Assembly: GCF_001680005.1 (NCBI RefSeq)
Contig: NC_033569.1
Location: 1,178,001 to 1,242,000 of the forward strand
Direction of reading: 5' to 3'
Length of the DNA stretch: 64,000 nt
From: Plasmodium coatneyi
Lineage: Eukaryota > Apicomplexa > Aconoidasida > Haemosporida > Plasmodiidae
Shown here piece by piece: positions 27,601 through 37,046 of the stretch; within the stretch, counting starts at the first letter, position 1, and every line of letters starts with the position of its first letter. The translations under genes and the position numbers were made by a program. Below the pieces are notes generated by a model. It made no database searches and was not told the DNA's origin. It worked only from the letters and a program-made list of their open reading frames with translations.

Positions 27601-28622
27601 AGGGAACCTTTAAATCTTCCATGACACTTGATTTCAGACCATGGTCAAAAGTAACCATATGGTACAAGACGCTTCTTTTATATCTGAACAATTGTTTGTC
27701 TCTACAGTAAATACCTGCACCAGGGGGAAAAGGATCCCGATAAGGATCATGCACCTTAAGAAGGAAATCGTGTTAATAGGCATGCTAGTTAAATACGCTC
27801 ATGTGGATTCATTCTTCCCATTTGAGCGGTATAGTATCATATCAACTCACATTGAATCCCCAGCTTTTTTTTATCCTTCTTGTTTAAAACATTAACGAAC
27901 CTGAACAAGTGAAACCAGTTAATTGGTAGAATTGACCTCCGTGGAGAGGCACATGCATTTGTCTATTTATGTTTTTACCTGAACCCACTTATCGGATCCG
28001 TTTCCCAAGTATAGGTCACGTTAAATGGTTGATTTTTGTCCTATTTTGAAGAAGAAACAAAATGTGTGCGGTGTAGATGTGTGCCTAGATGCGGTATGCA
28101 TGATTACACATGTGCCGTTTTGTTCTTAGGGAAAAAGTAGAGTTAAAATTCGCTTTACATCCTTTTGCACGTTTCTTCGCTCATGTTCTGCCTTTTCGCC
28201 CGATACAGCAGCCCCATTTTTGAGGGAAGACTCCTTTATCAAGTCTTTTAAAAAAAATTTTGTTATTCCATTGTTTTCCTGGAGTGAACAAGGGGAAGGA
28301 ACAGTCCTTTCATGGTGTACAAGAATAATGAAGAAGTTCTTTTTTTCTCCGCCATTTTGCGCATACGTTTCATCATTTCTCCTTTTTTTTTTTTTCCTTT
28401 ACTTTGACACACTGGGTGGCACTTTGTCTGTGGTTGGCTTCCCCTAAATGATTGACGGGAAACTGGGGGGAAATAAAACAGTCCACGGGGGCAAGCGCGA
28501 AGGAAGCGCAAATGAAGTGACAGAAATGCTTCCAAAAAAAACGAAACAATGAACGCCCCTTCAAAGCAAACGCTCTGGGGTATTCCCCCCTTTTTTACCT
28601 GTGCTACCTTGCGGAAGTTCAT
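24620..28622 (-). CDS. Hypothetical protein with one C2H2-like zinc finger and a PTTA[N/E/D] repeat
   Basis: Seven exons: 28622-28599, 28278-28159, 28040-27979, 27900-27851, 27714-27608, 27478-27118 and 26919-24620. All phases agree; the total is 3024 nt, 1007 residues. The start is MNFRKVAQ. Near residue 86 a CIYC pair followed by a basic stretch and HMVTFDH makes a C-x2-C...H-x5-H finger, reminiscent of the ZNF277 type, but similarity is limited to this short segment. Residues ~150-240 are a compact, mostly hydrophobic helical part. The large last exon is low complexity, with about twenty PTTA[N/E/D] pentapeptides at about residues 468-568. Basic KRKK-type patches suggest nuclear location. 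No function can be assigned. The gene is immediately beyond Rab2. Confidence 0.75.
25935..26245. repeat. 15-bp coding minisatellite (PTTAN/PTTAE units)
   Basis: About twenty 15-base units of the type GTTAGCAGTTGTTGG on the plus strand encode PTTA[N/E/D] on the minus strand. Units differ mainly at third positions and at one N/E codon. Length variation between isolates is expected for such arrays. Confidence 0.92.
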
Positions 28623-29356
28623 TTTTATTGGAACAATTTAGCAAAAGGAAAAGATCGTAAGACACATTTTTTAAAATGTGCTCCAATTAAGTTGAAATGA
28701 GAAGGAGAGAAAAAAGGAGTTTTAAATGTGAGCAAGCAGTTAATAATACTTTTTTCCCAAATAAGGAAAAACCTTGAAGGTGCCGAAATGCACAGCTAAT
28801 CGCATTCAAGTTTAATTTTTTCATATTTAGGGTAAAACTGCAACTGCCCAAATTAATGCGCTGAAAACGCTTTTGAAAGCTTCGACATTTCTTTCCCTTA
28901 TCATTGTCCACTTTATTTTTAGACTTTCTATATGTATGCCAAATTCAGCACATGTGTTATAAAGGGGGCCACGGGGAAAGGCCAGTTGCATGGGCATGTG
29001 CTCAGTGCACAACTGCTAATACGCATGTACGATTGGGACGAATTTAAAAAAAAAAAAAAAAAAAAAAAAAGAATAATCCGGGGGTGTAAAAATGGAGTGT
29101 GCAAGAAAGGACAAATATAAAAAAACAAAGTTGTAAATGTGCTAAGAATAAAGGAAAAAAAAATCCTTTATACATGCATGACAAGCAAAATGTGGGAAAA
29201 CCTCATTTACTTATAAGCATTTTAAAGCGGTAAAGGTGAAAACGAAAAATAACAGCTTCTACATGGGGGAGGTGTACCAGCCCCTTGCACACATTGTGGA
29301 CAACTCGCGCGGTGTGTCCCAGTTAGCTAGCCAATTTACGGTGTTAGTTGTAAATC
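28623..29356. other. Intergenic region with poly-A runs
   Basis: Holds the promoter side of the zinc-finger gene. Contains an A run of about 25 at 29045-29070. No convincing exon on either strand. Confidence 0.5.
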
Positions 29357-29614
29357 TCAAAAAAAAAAAAAAAAAAAAAAATTGACAGCTAGCTGTTTCA
29401 TAATATCTAAAAAAAAATATGAACTGTCAGAATATTCTTCATATGCCGGCTTCTTTTTGGCTGTGTTGTAATTTGAAAATTCGTTGAGTGGGCTGACTTC
29501 GTTGATAGGAAATCTCCTTCCATAATCACAAAAATATGAATGTATACCAATCGTAAATTCACGCAGCCTTTGCCATTCCCCTATCAGTTGTATGCACAAC
29601 TGCATAGTACTCAT
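29357..29614 (-). CDS. Candidate small ORF downstream of RIO1
   Basis: From ATG 29614 an 85-residue frame reads with balanced, protein-like composition (segments GEWQRLREFTIGIHSYF, DYGRRFPINEVSPLNEF, KKKPAYEEYSDSSYFFLD), then ends in a Phe run made by the poly-T tract just before the stop. The tail is suspicious: either the true gene splices out before the T run or the frame is chance. I recognise no family. It could be part of the RIO1 3' UTR. Confidence 0.25.
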   Translation of the reverse strand: MSTMQLCIQLIGEWQRLREFTIGIHSYFCDYGRRFPINEVSPLNEFSNYNTAKKKPAYEEYSDSSYFFLDIMKQLAVNFFFFFFF

Positions 29615-29807
29615 TCTTTGGGGGGTTCCTTTTTGCGAATTGTATGTGCACCTTCGCGCTTGCCACTGGAAACGGCCGTGTAAGTCTCCTTCACGAGTTC
29701 GCGCTTTTACAAAACGTGGCAAATTAATTTATTTATTATGTTTCCTTTACATTGCTTAATTGCGCTTTTCTGTGTTGCTTGACCAGGTTCGTTCACTCCC
29801 CTTTTTT

Positions 29808-32297
29808 TCATTTTTTTTTCAAGTGGGCTTTTTTTTTCTTCTTTTTTTTCTGGTACTTTGGAATTTTGTGCTTTCTTTTCTCTCTGTTTTGTTCTTTCAC
29901 TAATTTGCTCCACTCCTTTCTCGTTACCCCCTCGGGAATTATTCCCTTAAACTTGACTTCCTCCTCCTGTTCGCTGTTCAAAAAATTGTTTTCGTCATTG
30001 GCTGCGTCTGATTTGTGTTCATCGGGTAAATTCTTCGAAGATGCCACTTTTTCAATCGATTTGGGAGACCCTTTCTCGCTTAACTCATCGAACAATTCGC
30101 GTTCACCGTTTTTATGGGTCTCCTTACCCTGTTCGTAAGGGTCTCCCCCGTTGTCCTCATCATTTGAATCTTCCTTCTGTGCACACGTCCTGGTAAAACT
30201 TTCAGCCATTTCTTCCTTCACCGCATGTACTGTGCAATCACCGTTTGTTCTAAGATTTTTTCCCCCAGTGGCTGCATCAGAATGATTCTCTCCTTCTAAA
30301 CCGTTATGCTCCACGAAGGTGTTATTTTTTGGGGCATGCTTAGAACGCTCTGTGTGATGATTATTCGAAATAAAATTGCTGACCATGGATTTTCCTTTTT
30401 TCAAAAGCTTCAGATCCTTTTCAATTGTTTTAATATCTCTTATTTCGTTCAAATGTGATGGGATCCACGAACTTAGGAAAATCTGTTCTTCTACTTGGCT
30501 TCTATCTGCATGTTTTTTTATGTGGGATTGATTCTTTGCAAAGAATTTTGTTACATAATAACCTGTGGCTCTTTTTAGTTTTTCAAAGTATGTTCTATTT
30601 TTTTTTATATTCCTTAAATTCAGCTTAGGTATTGGGGTGGTGTTTTTTATTAGGCCAAAAATTTGAAGGTAGGTTATTTCGGACGGGTCCATGTGTATTT
30701 CCTTTTTGTCCCTTTCTAGGAAGTAGGTAACGTCTTGGGGTAGGCTTGACGAAACGATGTAATCGAACAGTTTTTTGAGTGGGAGAATCTGCACGTGGCT
30801 GTAGAAGCCTTCGCTCGACTTGCTGTCCCTTGGGTTATCCCCATTGTTTTGTGGGGGGCCATTCTCACAGTTGGTATAATTCACGCCATTCGTGATGTCC
30901 AAAGCGTCGTCACCCTTCCCCCCGCAGCGACTCTTTAAAGAGACTTCCTGGTCAATCTTGGCTCCGTGCAACATCCCGTTTAGCTGACCAACACTCTCCT
31001 GCATATCATTTTGAAGGGTGCCGATTTTCTTCTTAAAAAAATTGGTGATGTTCACGCAATCTCTCTTTAGGAACTCCAGGGAGTAGGGGTGGTCGTGCTC
31101 CATGGACTGAGACACATCAATGATGTAAATATGGTTATAAAAGTAAAGCAAATTATATTCTGAAAAATCTGCGTGGACAAGTTTACAGCTACAAAAAAGT
31201 TGTCTCAAAATGCATATACATTCAATGTATAGCTCCTTCCATTTTAAGGGGCTCAAATTTAGGTCCTTCATTTTAGGGCAAGCAGTGTCTAAAGTACCTA
31301 ACATACTCATCACAATGACGTTACTTTTTAAGACCAAAGGATAGGGACATCTCAATCCACATATTAATATTCGTCTTAAATTTCGGAACTCTTTTTCTGA
31401 CCACTGCTTGACCATTTTCCTTGGGTTGGTATTTTTGGTGTAGGCATTTCTGAATCGGAACTCTCCTTCGATGTATTGGGACCTCTTCTTAAACACCAAC
31501 ACCGATGTGTTGTAAACCTTCGTTGCAAAAGATATGGCTACCTTCTTGTTTTGGAAAGGGTCCCAGTTGTGGTTATCCACCTCGGTGGTCATTTCGTTCA
31601 TTTTGTCAATTATGTCATAGGTCTCGTCCAGCACGCCCCGCAGATTCGGACTGCTTTCCTCCTCCGCATTCATCACCCCCTGTGCTTCTTCCCATTCTTC
31701 CCTTTTTTCTGCCCCCACTTTATCGAAGTGCCTGCTCAGGTGGTACACCTTGCACAGGCTCTCGTGCGCATCGCCCCCGTCAGGGAGACCTGCGTCCTGT
31801 TCATCGTCACTATGTTGATCATCTATATTCTGATCATCGCTACTCTGATCGTCGTTATTCTGACCATTGCCATCCTGACCATAGCTATTCTGATCATCGC
31901 TATGTTGACCGTCGCTATGCTGATCGTCGCGCCCCCTATGTCTGCGCCTGAGCAGCAACTCCTTGACTTCCCTGAGCTCCTCCTTACTGAGGTACTTATG
32001 CGAATTGAACACGTAGGCTTCCTTCCCCGAACTGACCACTCCATATATCTCGTTTAGCAAATTATCTTTGAGTTTTTTTAAAATAAGTAACGTTCTATTA
32101 TCTAGCACGGTATTCACAGTTGCCCTTTTGTCCCTGGTCAATCCTCTGTTTCGAAATTTGTTGGAGAGTTTTTCTCCCTCGATTAACGAGCTTTTCACAT
32201 CATTGCTTACTTCTTTGGAGTACACGTAGCTTTCGAATTCTCCACCATAATTGTAGTCCTTCTCATTCGTTTTGATTTTCCCCTTCCTTATCTTCAT
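29808..32297 (-). CDS. RIO1: RIO1-type atypical serine/threonine kinase
   Basis: Single exon, 829 residues. Diagnostic RIO1 blocks are present: the flexible-loop/P-loop segment GVVSSGKEAYVF (~residues 85-97), VAISFATKVYNTSVLVFK containing the ATP-binding lysine, FRFRNAY and KMVKQWSEKEFRNLRRI, the catalytic loop HADFSEYNLLY, and the metal-binding IDVSQSMEHDHP followed by FLKRDC. RIO1 acts in late cytoplasmic maturation of the 40S subunit. The C-terminal end with KEWSKLVKEQNREKRKHK then Lys runs is typical of the family. Two oddities: an insertion of about 100 residues rich in Asp, Gln, His, Ser between the P-loop and the lysine strand, and a second long insertion after the kinase core. Usual RIO1 is about 500-570 residues, so the extra length is Plasmodium-type insertion. 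Confidence 0.95.
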   Translation of the reverse strand: MKIRKGKIKTNEKDYNYGGEFESYVYSKEVSNDVKSSLIEGEKLSNKFRNRGLTRDKRATVNTVLDNRTLLILKKLKDNLLNEIYGVVSSGKEAYVFNSHKYLSKEELREVKELLLRRRHRGRDDQHSDGQHSDDQNSYGQDGNGQNNDDQSSDDQNIDDQHSDDEQDAGLPDGGDAHESLCKVYHLSRHFDKVGAEKREEWEEAQGVMNAEEESSPNLRGVLDETYDIIDKMNEMTTEVDNHNWDPFQNKKVAISFATKVYNTSVLVFKKRSQYIEGEFRFRNAYTKNTNPRKMVKQWSEKEFRNLRRILICGLRCPYPLVLKSNVIVMSMLGTLDTACPKMKDLNLSPLKWKELYIECICILRQLFCSCKLVHADFSEYNLLYFYNHIYIIDVSQSMEHDHPYSLEFLKRDCVNITNFFKKKIGTLQNDMQESVGQLNGMLHGAKIDQEVSLKSRCGGKGDDALDITNGVNYTNCENGPPQNNGDNPRDSKSSEGFYSHVQILPLKKLFDYIVSSSLPQDVTYFLERDKKEIHMDPSEITYLQIFGLIKNTTPIPKLNLRNIKKNRTYFEKLKRATGYYVTKFFAKNQSHIKKHADRSQVEEQIFLSSWIPSHLNEIRDIKTIEKDLKLLKKGKSMVSNFISNNHHTERSKHAPKNNTFVEHNGLEGENHSDAATGGKNLRTNGDCTVHAVKEEMAESFTRTCAQKEDSNDEDNGGDPYEQGKETHKNGERELFDELSEKGSPKSIEKVASSKNLPDEHKSDAANDENNFLNSEQEEEVKFKGIIPEGVTRKEWSKLVKEQNREKRKHKIPKYQKKKKKKKAHLKKK
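31800..31945. repeat. Coding repeat, DDQ(H/N)SD-type units in RIO1
   Basis: Degenerate 12-18 base units (TGATCATCGCTA and variants on the plus strand) encode alternating DDQ, HSD, NSY and NID motifs in the insertion within the RIO1 kinase N-lobe. Confidence 0.8.
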
Positions 32298-32460
32298 GTT
32301 TCTGCATGGTTAGAAATGCGCAACAGCGTTGTAAAATAAATGTACAACGTCATGCGTTGCCCCTCAAAATGGCTACTTTCCCGTTAGGAAGTTAAAAAAA
32401 AAAAAAAAATCATGACAAGAAAAAAGAGTGTCCTCAAGGAAAATATAAAAATGCCACCAT

Positions 32461-33081
32461 CTAAACATTTGCAGCATTTCGAATTCCATCTCTAATTTTC
32501 CATCCGTTGGTGGCACCTCCTTTAACCTCTACTATGTTATTTTTGTCGGTACAATTTGATGCGCACTTTTTGGAAAAAAAAAAAAAAAAAAATTTCCTCC
32601 CTTTGCGTGAATTCCCCTTGGGGGGAAAAACCGCCATCTCAATCTTAACGGGTCTGAGGGCAGTTTTGAACGCAACTAAACAGTAGTGAAAAAAAGAAAA
32701 AGAAAAAATAAAACATGTACTGCAAAGCAGTATTATGCTTATTTTTTGCATGCACGTCTGTCCCGTATTTTGCGAAGGAAAAAGGAGTTCACCCCGCGGT
32801 GGGAGGTTTTACAAAAATATATCTATATAGCATCTTCAATGGTATGTCGCTTAACTCACCTGAGTGGATCTCTTCAATTCGTGGCGTTGCTCATTTTTGG
32901 AAGAAAAGTTCTCCCACTTCTGTCTGCCACCCGTAGCGGCAACTGTGCCCCCTCCGAACGCGTAACTTTTATTGTGCCTTTTGTTTCGTAAGTTGGGTGA
33001 ACTTGCAGGGGCATACTTTTTACTTCACCCCTCCCTGCGTTGCGTCATTCTTTTTTTTCCATTCTTGGCAAATTTGCCCAT
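32461..33081 (-). CDS. Candidate small three-exon gene encoding a basic ~91-residue protein
   Basis: Proposed exons are 33081-33029, 32977-32860 and 32565-32461. Exon 1 reads MGKFAKNGKKRMTQRRE; exon 2 contains NKSYAFGGGTVAATGGRQK and WENFSSKNEQRHELKRSTQ, ending CAG/GTGAGT; exon 3 follows a T18-type tract and ends KIRDGIRNAANV before a stop. The phases (2 then 0) fit and the total is 276 nt. The first intron would be only 51 bases; an alternative acceptor at 32966 makes it 63. I recognise no family; the Lys/Arg-rich start suggests a nucleolar or ribosome-associated protein. It lies between RIO1 and WTAP on the same strand and could be missed by gene finders because each exon is short. Evidence is composition and phase only. 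Confidence 0.35.
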
Positions 33082-33491
33082 GTGGTGAGCAGGTACGGCA
33101 GCTGCAAATGGTGGGGGCCTGGGCCTTCCATACACAAATATCAGCCCTCCAGTAGTAGAAAGTTTCTCCATATAGTGGCAAACATCCATCCGAAGGGATC
33201 GTAAAAATTGGGATGTTATTTCAAATAAGATATATTTTTTCTTAATGTTGGTTGTGCAGCGCATCATCAGTGTGATGGGCAGAAGGGTGCACCATAATCA
33301 CTAACGTGACAATGATACAGCGACGCAAAAAAAAAAAAAATAAAATAAAAAAAGAGGTTATAAATGGGGGACAGAATGGGAATGAGGGGATAAACAAGTG
33401 GATTAAAAAGAGCGCTTAAAGAACCGCTAATACCGCAAAGGCTGCCAAACTACAAGTAAACATCCTTTTGGAGAGGCGCCCCCTAATCTTG
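33082..33491. other. WTAP 3' flank
   Basis: Short non-coding stretch with an A run near 33330; expected to hold the WTAP 3' UTR and the promoter of the candidate small gene. Nothing else seen. Confidence 0.5.
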
Positions 33492-35271
33492 TCACTTGTG
33501 CAGGTAGACGTAGCGGTCAACCTCGCCCGCCTTATCATCGGCATCCCCATTCTTAGACGCGTTGGAGTGGTCCCGACGGTCATCCCCATAATCCTTGGTA
33601 GATCTTCTCTTCGGTTCTGAGTAATTACTGCTGTCGTAGTTTTCGTCTCTCTTTCCTTTGCCTTTCCCCTTTTCCTTATTTTTGCTTTTGTGCTTGCTTT
33701 TCGCTTTTTCGCGTTCTTTCGTTTTGGTCCTGTCTTTGCCCTTGTCCCGCTCACGGTCACGTTCACGTTCCCTATCCTTATCTCGTTCCCTATCCCTATC
33801 TCGGCCTCTATCCTTATCTCGGTCTCTACCCCGGTCCCGACTCCTATCCCGGTCTCGTTCCCTTTCCGACTCCTTATCTTTGTCCTTTTCGCGCCCCCTT
33901 TCCTTCCGGCTCCTCTCCTTATCCTTCAGCTTGTGCCTTTCCCGTTCCTTTTCCTTATCCTTTTCCCTGTCCCTCTCTTTTTCCCTTTCCCTGTCAGTCT
34001 TCCTATCCCTATGGTGGTGTCGGTCCACTTTCCTATACTTCCTTTCCCTGCTCCCATCGGAACTCCTCTTCCTGTAATTGTCATCATTATAGTACGTACG
34101 GGTGTCATCATCGGGGTTGCTTCTTCGTTCCCTCATGTGAGAGTCACTTCTTTTGTAGCCCTCCCTCCAAGCATCTTCCTCTTCATCTTCGCGGAAGTTG
34201 CTGTGCGTGTAGTCTTGTCTATACTTGGAGTATCCTCCCCCGATTCGGTGGTTGTCTTCGTAGTTCGCTTGGCTAACTTTGCGGCTACCGCTGCGGGAGG
34301 AGTACGTATCGTGGCGGCGCTCCGCCGTGTATTTCCCGTAGGTACGGCTGCTCCTACTGCGGTTGCTCCTACTGCGTGGACTTGCACCGTGACTGCTCCT
34401 ACCCACATCCCCTAGGGTGTCCCCTTCCTGGGGGTGCGTTTGCGCCTTCAACTTGAGCTGCAGCGCACTGACGTGGTTCCTCAGTTTTAAATTTTTTTCC
34501 TCCAACTCAGCTTTCTCCTTACTAATCTGCGTATACTTTTTCGAAAGCTCTCCCAACTGCTGACTCAACAACTCGTTGTCTTCATCGATATCTGCATTTA
34601 ACTCTTTTAATATTTTCAACTCATTTTTATAAAAAAGCATTTGCTCCTTCATGTTTATTATTTGTATGGATAACGGTTGCAGGGTATTTTCTTCCAATGT
34701 TTTTCCCAGCTCGTAATTTTCGTCTTGCAACTTTTTACACTTACTTATGAGTCTTTGTCCTGCCGATGATTGTGCGTCAAAGTTAAACCCTTGTAGCTTT
34801 TCCTCTGCGAGGTTCCACTTTTTTGTTACTTCGTAAATTTTCTGCCTCAATTCTTTAATCTCCAAATTTATGGATGGGTCTATTAGCAGGTTCCTAAGAG
34901 AGTTGATATTCATGAGGTCGTCTTTTGAGGCCTTCCCCTCCTCGTCTTCGTACATGTGCATGTTCCTCCATTCGTTAAGGTACGTGTGCGTCTGGCATAT
35001 TTCCTTTTCCAGCGAGGAGATGCACGCCAGGTACACGTGCTCCCGTTTCTAAGAAGGGAAAAAACAGGACCAAGTAGACGGTGTCATGAAGGGTGTGATG
35101 TAATGTGCCGTTTGGTATGCGATGCAATGAACGGTACGATTTGTAGTGCGATGTGCGGTGCGCCCGTTGCTGTGTCCTCACCTTGAATTCGCTGAGGTGG
35201 TCACTGAGGCTCCCCTCCAGGAGCTCGCTCCGCTCCTCCTTGAAAAGCACATCCATATTCTCTTGAGACAT
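33492..35271 (-). CDS. WTAP: WTAP/FL(2)D-like subunit of the mRNA m6A methyltransferase complex
   Basis: Two exons, 35271-35182 and 35048-33492, phase 0, 548 residues, start MSQENMDVLFKEERSELL. The first ~230 residues are coiled coil with the WTAP core pattern: a KWNLAEEKLQGFNFD segment like the human NELSAWKFTPDS block, then SAGQRLISKCKKLQDENYEL, like human SQTGKKLMAKCRMLIQENQEL, then ELNADIDEDNELLSQQL. In other eukaryotes WTAP anchors METTL3/METTL14 and affects splicing; a P. falciparum homolog near this locus is known as a component of the parasite m6A writer. The C-terminal half is Ser/Arg/Tyr-rich, then a long Arg-Asp/Arg-Glu/Lys tract, resembling splicing-factor RD/RE domains. The 133-base intron contains degenerate GATGTGC-like repeats. 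I am confident of the family. Confidence 0.88.
33700..34010. repeat. RD/RE/RS low-complexity coding tract in WTAP
   Basis: Imperfect hexamer repeats (CGGTCT, CTTATC, CGTTCC and similar on the plus strand) encode dozens of alternating Arg-Asp, Arg-Glu and Lys-Asp dipeptides. Confidence 0.9.
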
Positions 35272-35670
35272 TTTATAGGGCGTCCTTTCGTAAAAATTAC
35301 TCCATGTGGGATCGGGCAGCAATGCAACGCGAGACCACAGAAGCGTAACTACCACCGTAATGCCACTGCTATCCCCAGCGGGTACTGAGCATTAAGGGGG
35401 CAAACCCGCACAGCGCAGCAAGCATAAATTTTACCGCCCGGGGGGAGCACACAAAAAAATGGGGACATCGCCGCGAGCAACTTCGGCAGCCCCCTTCAAA
35501 ATGATTAAAGTTAAAAACATTCACCAGCAGTTACGTTCTTCTATATGCGCATACATTTGGCTACCTGTAGGTTCGCATTTGCATAAAGAAAAAAAAAACG
35601 TTTGGAAGCTTAGTGCTATCTCCCTATGTGAACATCCTCCTTTTTACTGCCTCGAGGATTTCAACAGAAA

Positions 35671-35702
<32 letters not shown>

Positions 35703-37046
35703 GAATATGAATCACGCAGCAATACACGCGCAAAGTTAACAGTACGTAGATCATCAAGGAAACGCATAGAAATGGTTATCCTGTTGGATAAAAACGGATA
35801 TTCTAAGCTTTCTTTCTTTTTTCTCTTGTGATTTTAAAAAAAAGAAACGCTTACTACATGTGGTTCCATTTCGATATTTTTTTTTTTTTTTTTTTTTTTT
35901 TTCCCTATGTATTGTATATCTTTTCATTGCTGCGTTGTCGATTCCTATTTGCCTCTTCATCATTTTTCTGTTTGTGCCGCCTTTGACCATTTCCCCGTTG
36001 GCAGCAGGGATGAACACCCCTAAGCTGGAGAACAAAAATTCGCACAAAAGGGAGTCGCACAGTTGGGCATAGAACGCGCATAATAGCGGTGGAGATTAAA
36101 AGGTTGGGTCAATGTTTGATGCGCGCTACGTGTTATATATGTCACATGTTGCCCCTTGTTCAAAGTCGCCAAATGGTTAAGAGCAGGAAAGATCGTCGGC
36201 ATATGAAGGTTTTGCACTACCATTGGGGATTCTCCCCCGTTGTTGTTGCGAAGCACGCCAAAGTAACAACGCCCCCTGTTCAGCGGAAAAAAAAAAATAC
36301 CCTGCTCAGTGAAACTGATACACATTCGAAGGACAGACAAACGCCCTTTCGATGTCCCCAAACAACACCCATTCGGGAAGCTTTGAATGGACACCACGCG
36401 ATGCTAAATTGGCTGTACGCTTAAACAGATCCCCCACATGGGTTGCTTTTATATAAAGTATCTTTCCTTTATTATGGTTATCACTATTATTGTTTTTATT
36501 TTTATTTTATTTATTTTTTTTTTTTTGTCCAATGTTTACAATTTTTTACCTGAACAGGCAATACGAAAAAGCGCTCGCAAAAAAAAAAAAAAATAAATAA
36601 ATAACATCCCAATTGCACACATTTTAAAAAACAACCGCAGGGGTAAAAAGCAAAGGAAAAGTATGCGCTATAAAAAATGGCATAAATTAAAGAAAAAAGG
36701 AGACGTAAAATGTAAACAAGGAGTACAAATGGAAATGGTGGCCGATTCGCCAATTGCGCAGATACACACGTGAGCATTTCTGAGGCACCTTGTTCGCTGC
36801 CCAGGTCACCCACGGACTGACGACTGGCGAGTTGCCAAGTGCGGTCAAATGGAGTGACGCGAAAGGAACGCACGTTGCTACTACGCTATTGCTCTGCTGC
36901 TTTACTGCTACTTCTTGTCGAGAGCTATTTCTTCCTGCGTCTATGTTGCACCCCTCATCTGTCCTTTTTTCTGTCCCATTGACAAACTTCCGCGGGGTTA
37001 CCCCACCTGTGACGCTTGCACATTTTCGCATTTTCCAGTTCGCACC
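35272..37046. other. Intergenic region between Sec13 3' end and WTAP start
   Basis: 1.8 kb with several homopolymers (A28 near 35675-35700, T23 near 35878-35902, A13 near 36580). Frames of 80-125 aa occur on both strands but carry no domain, are interrupted by homopolymers and have no fitting splice partners that I could find. Holds WTAP promoter and Sec13 3' UTR. Confidence 0.5.

Noticed and set aside
33658..34415. Long plus-strand frames of Ser/Arg/Leu and Pro/Val/Ile over WTAP
   Set aside because: They are antisense reflections of the Arg-Asp/Arg-Glu tract.
36020..36397. 125-aa minus-strand frame between WTAP and Sec13
   Set aside because: No domain, unusual Cys/His/Pro composition and no matching splice sites; judged non-coding.
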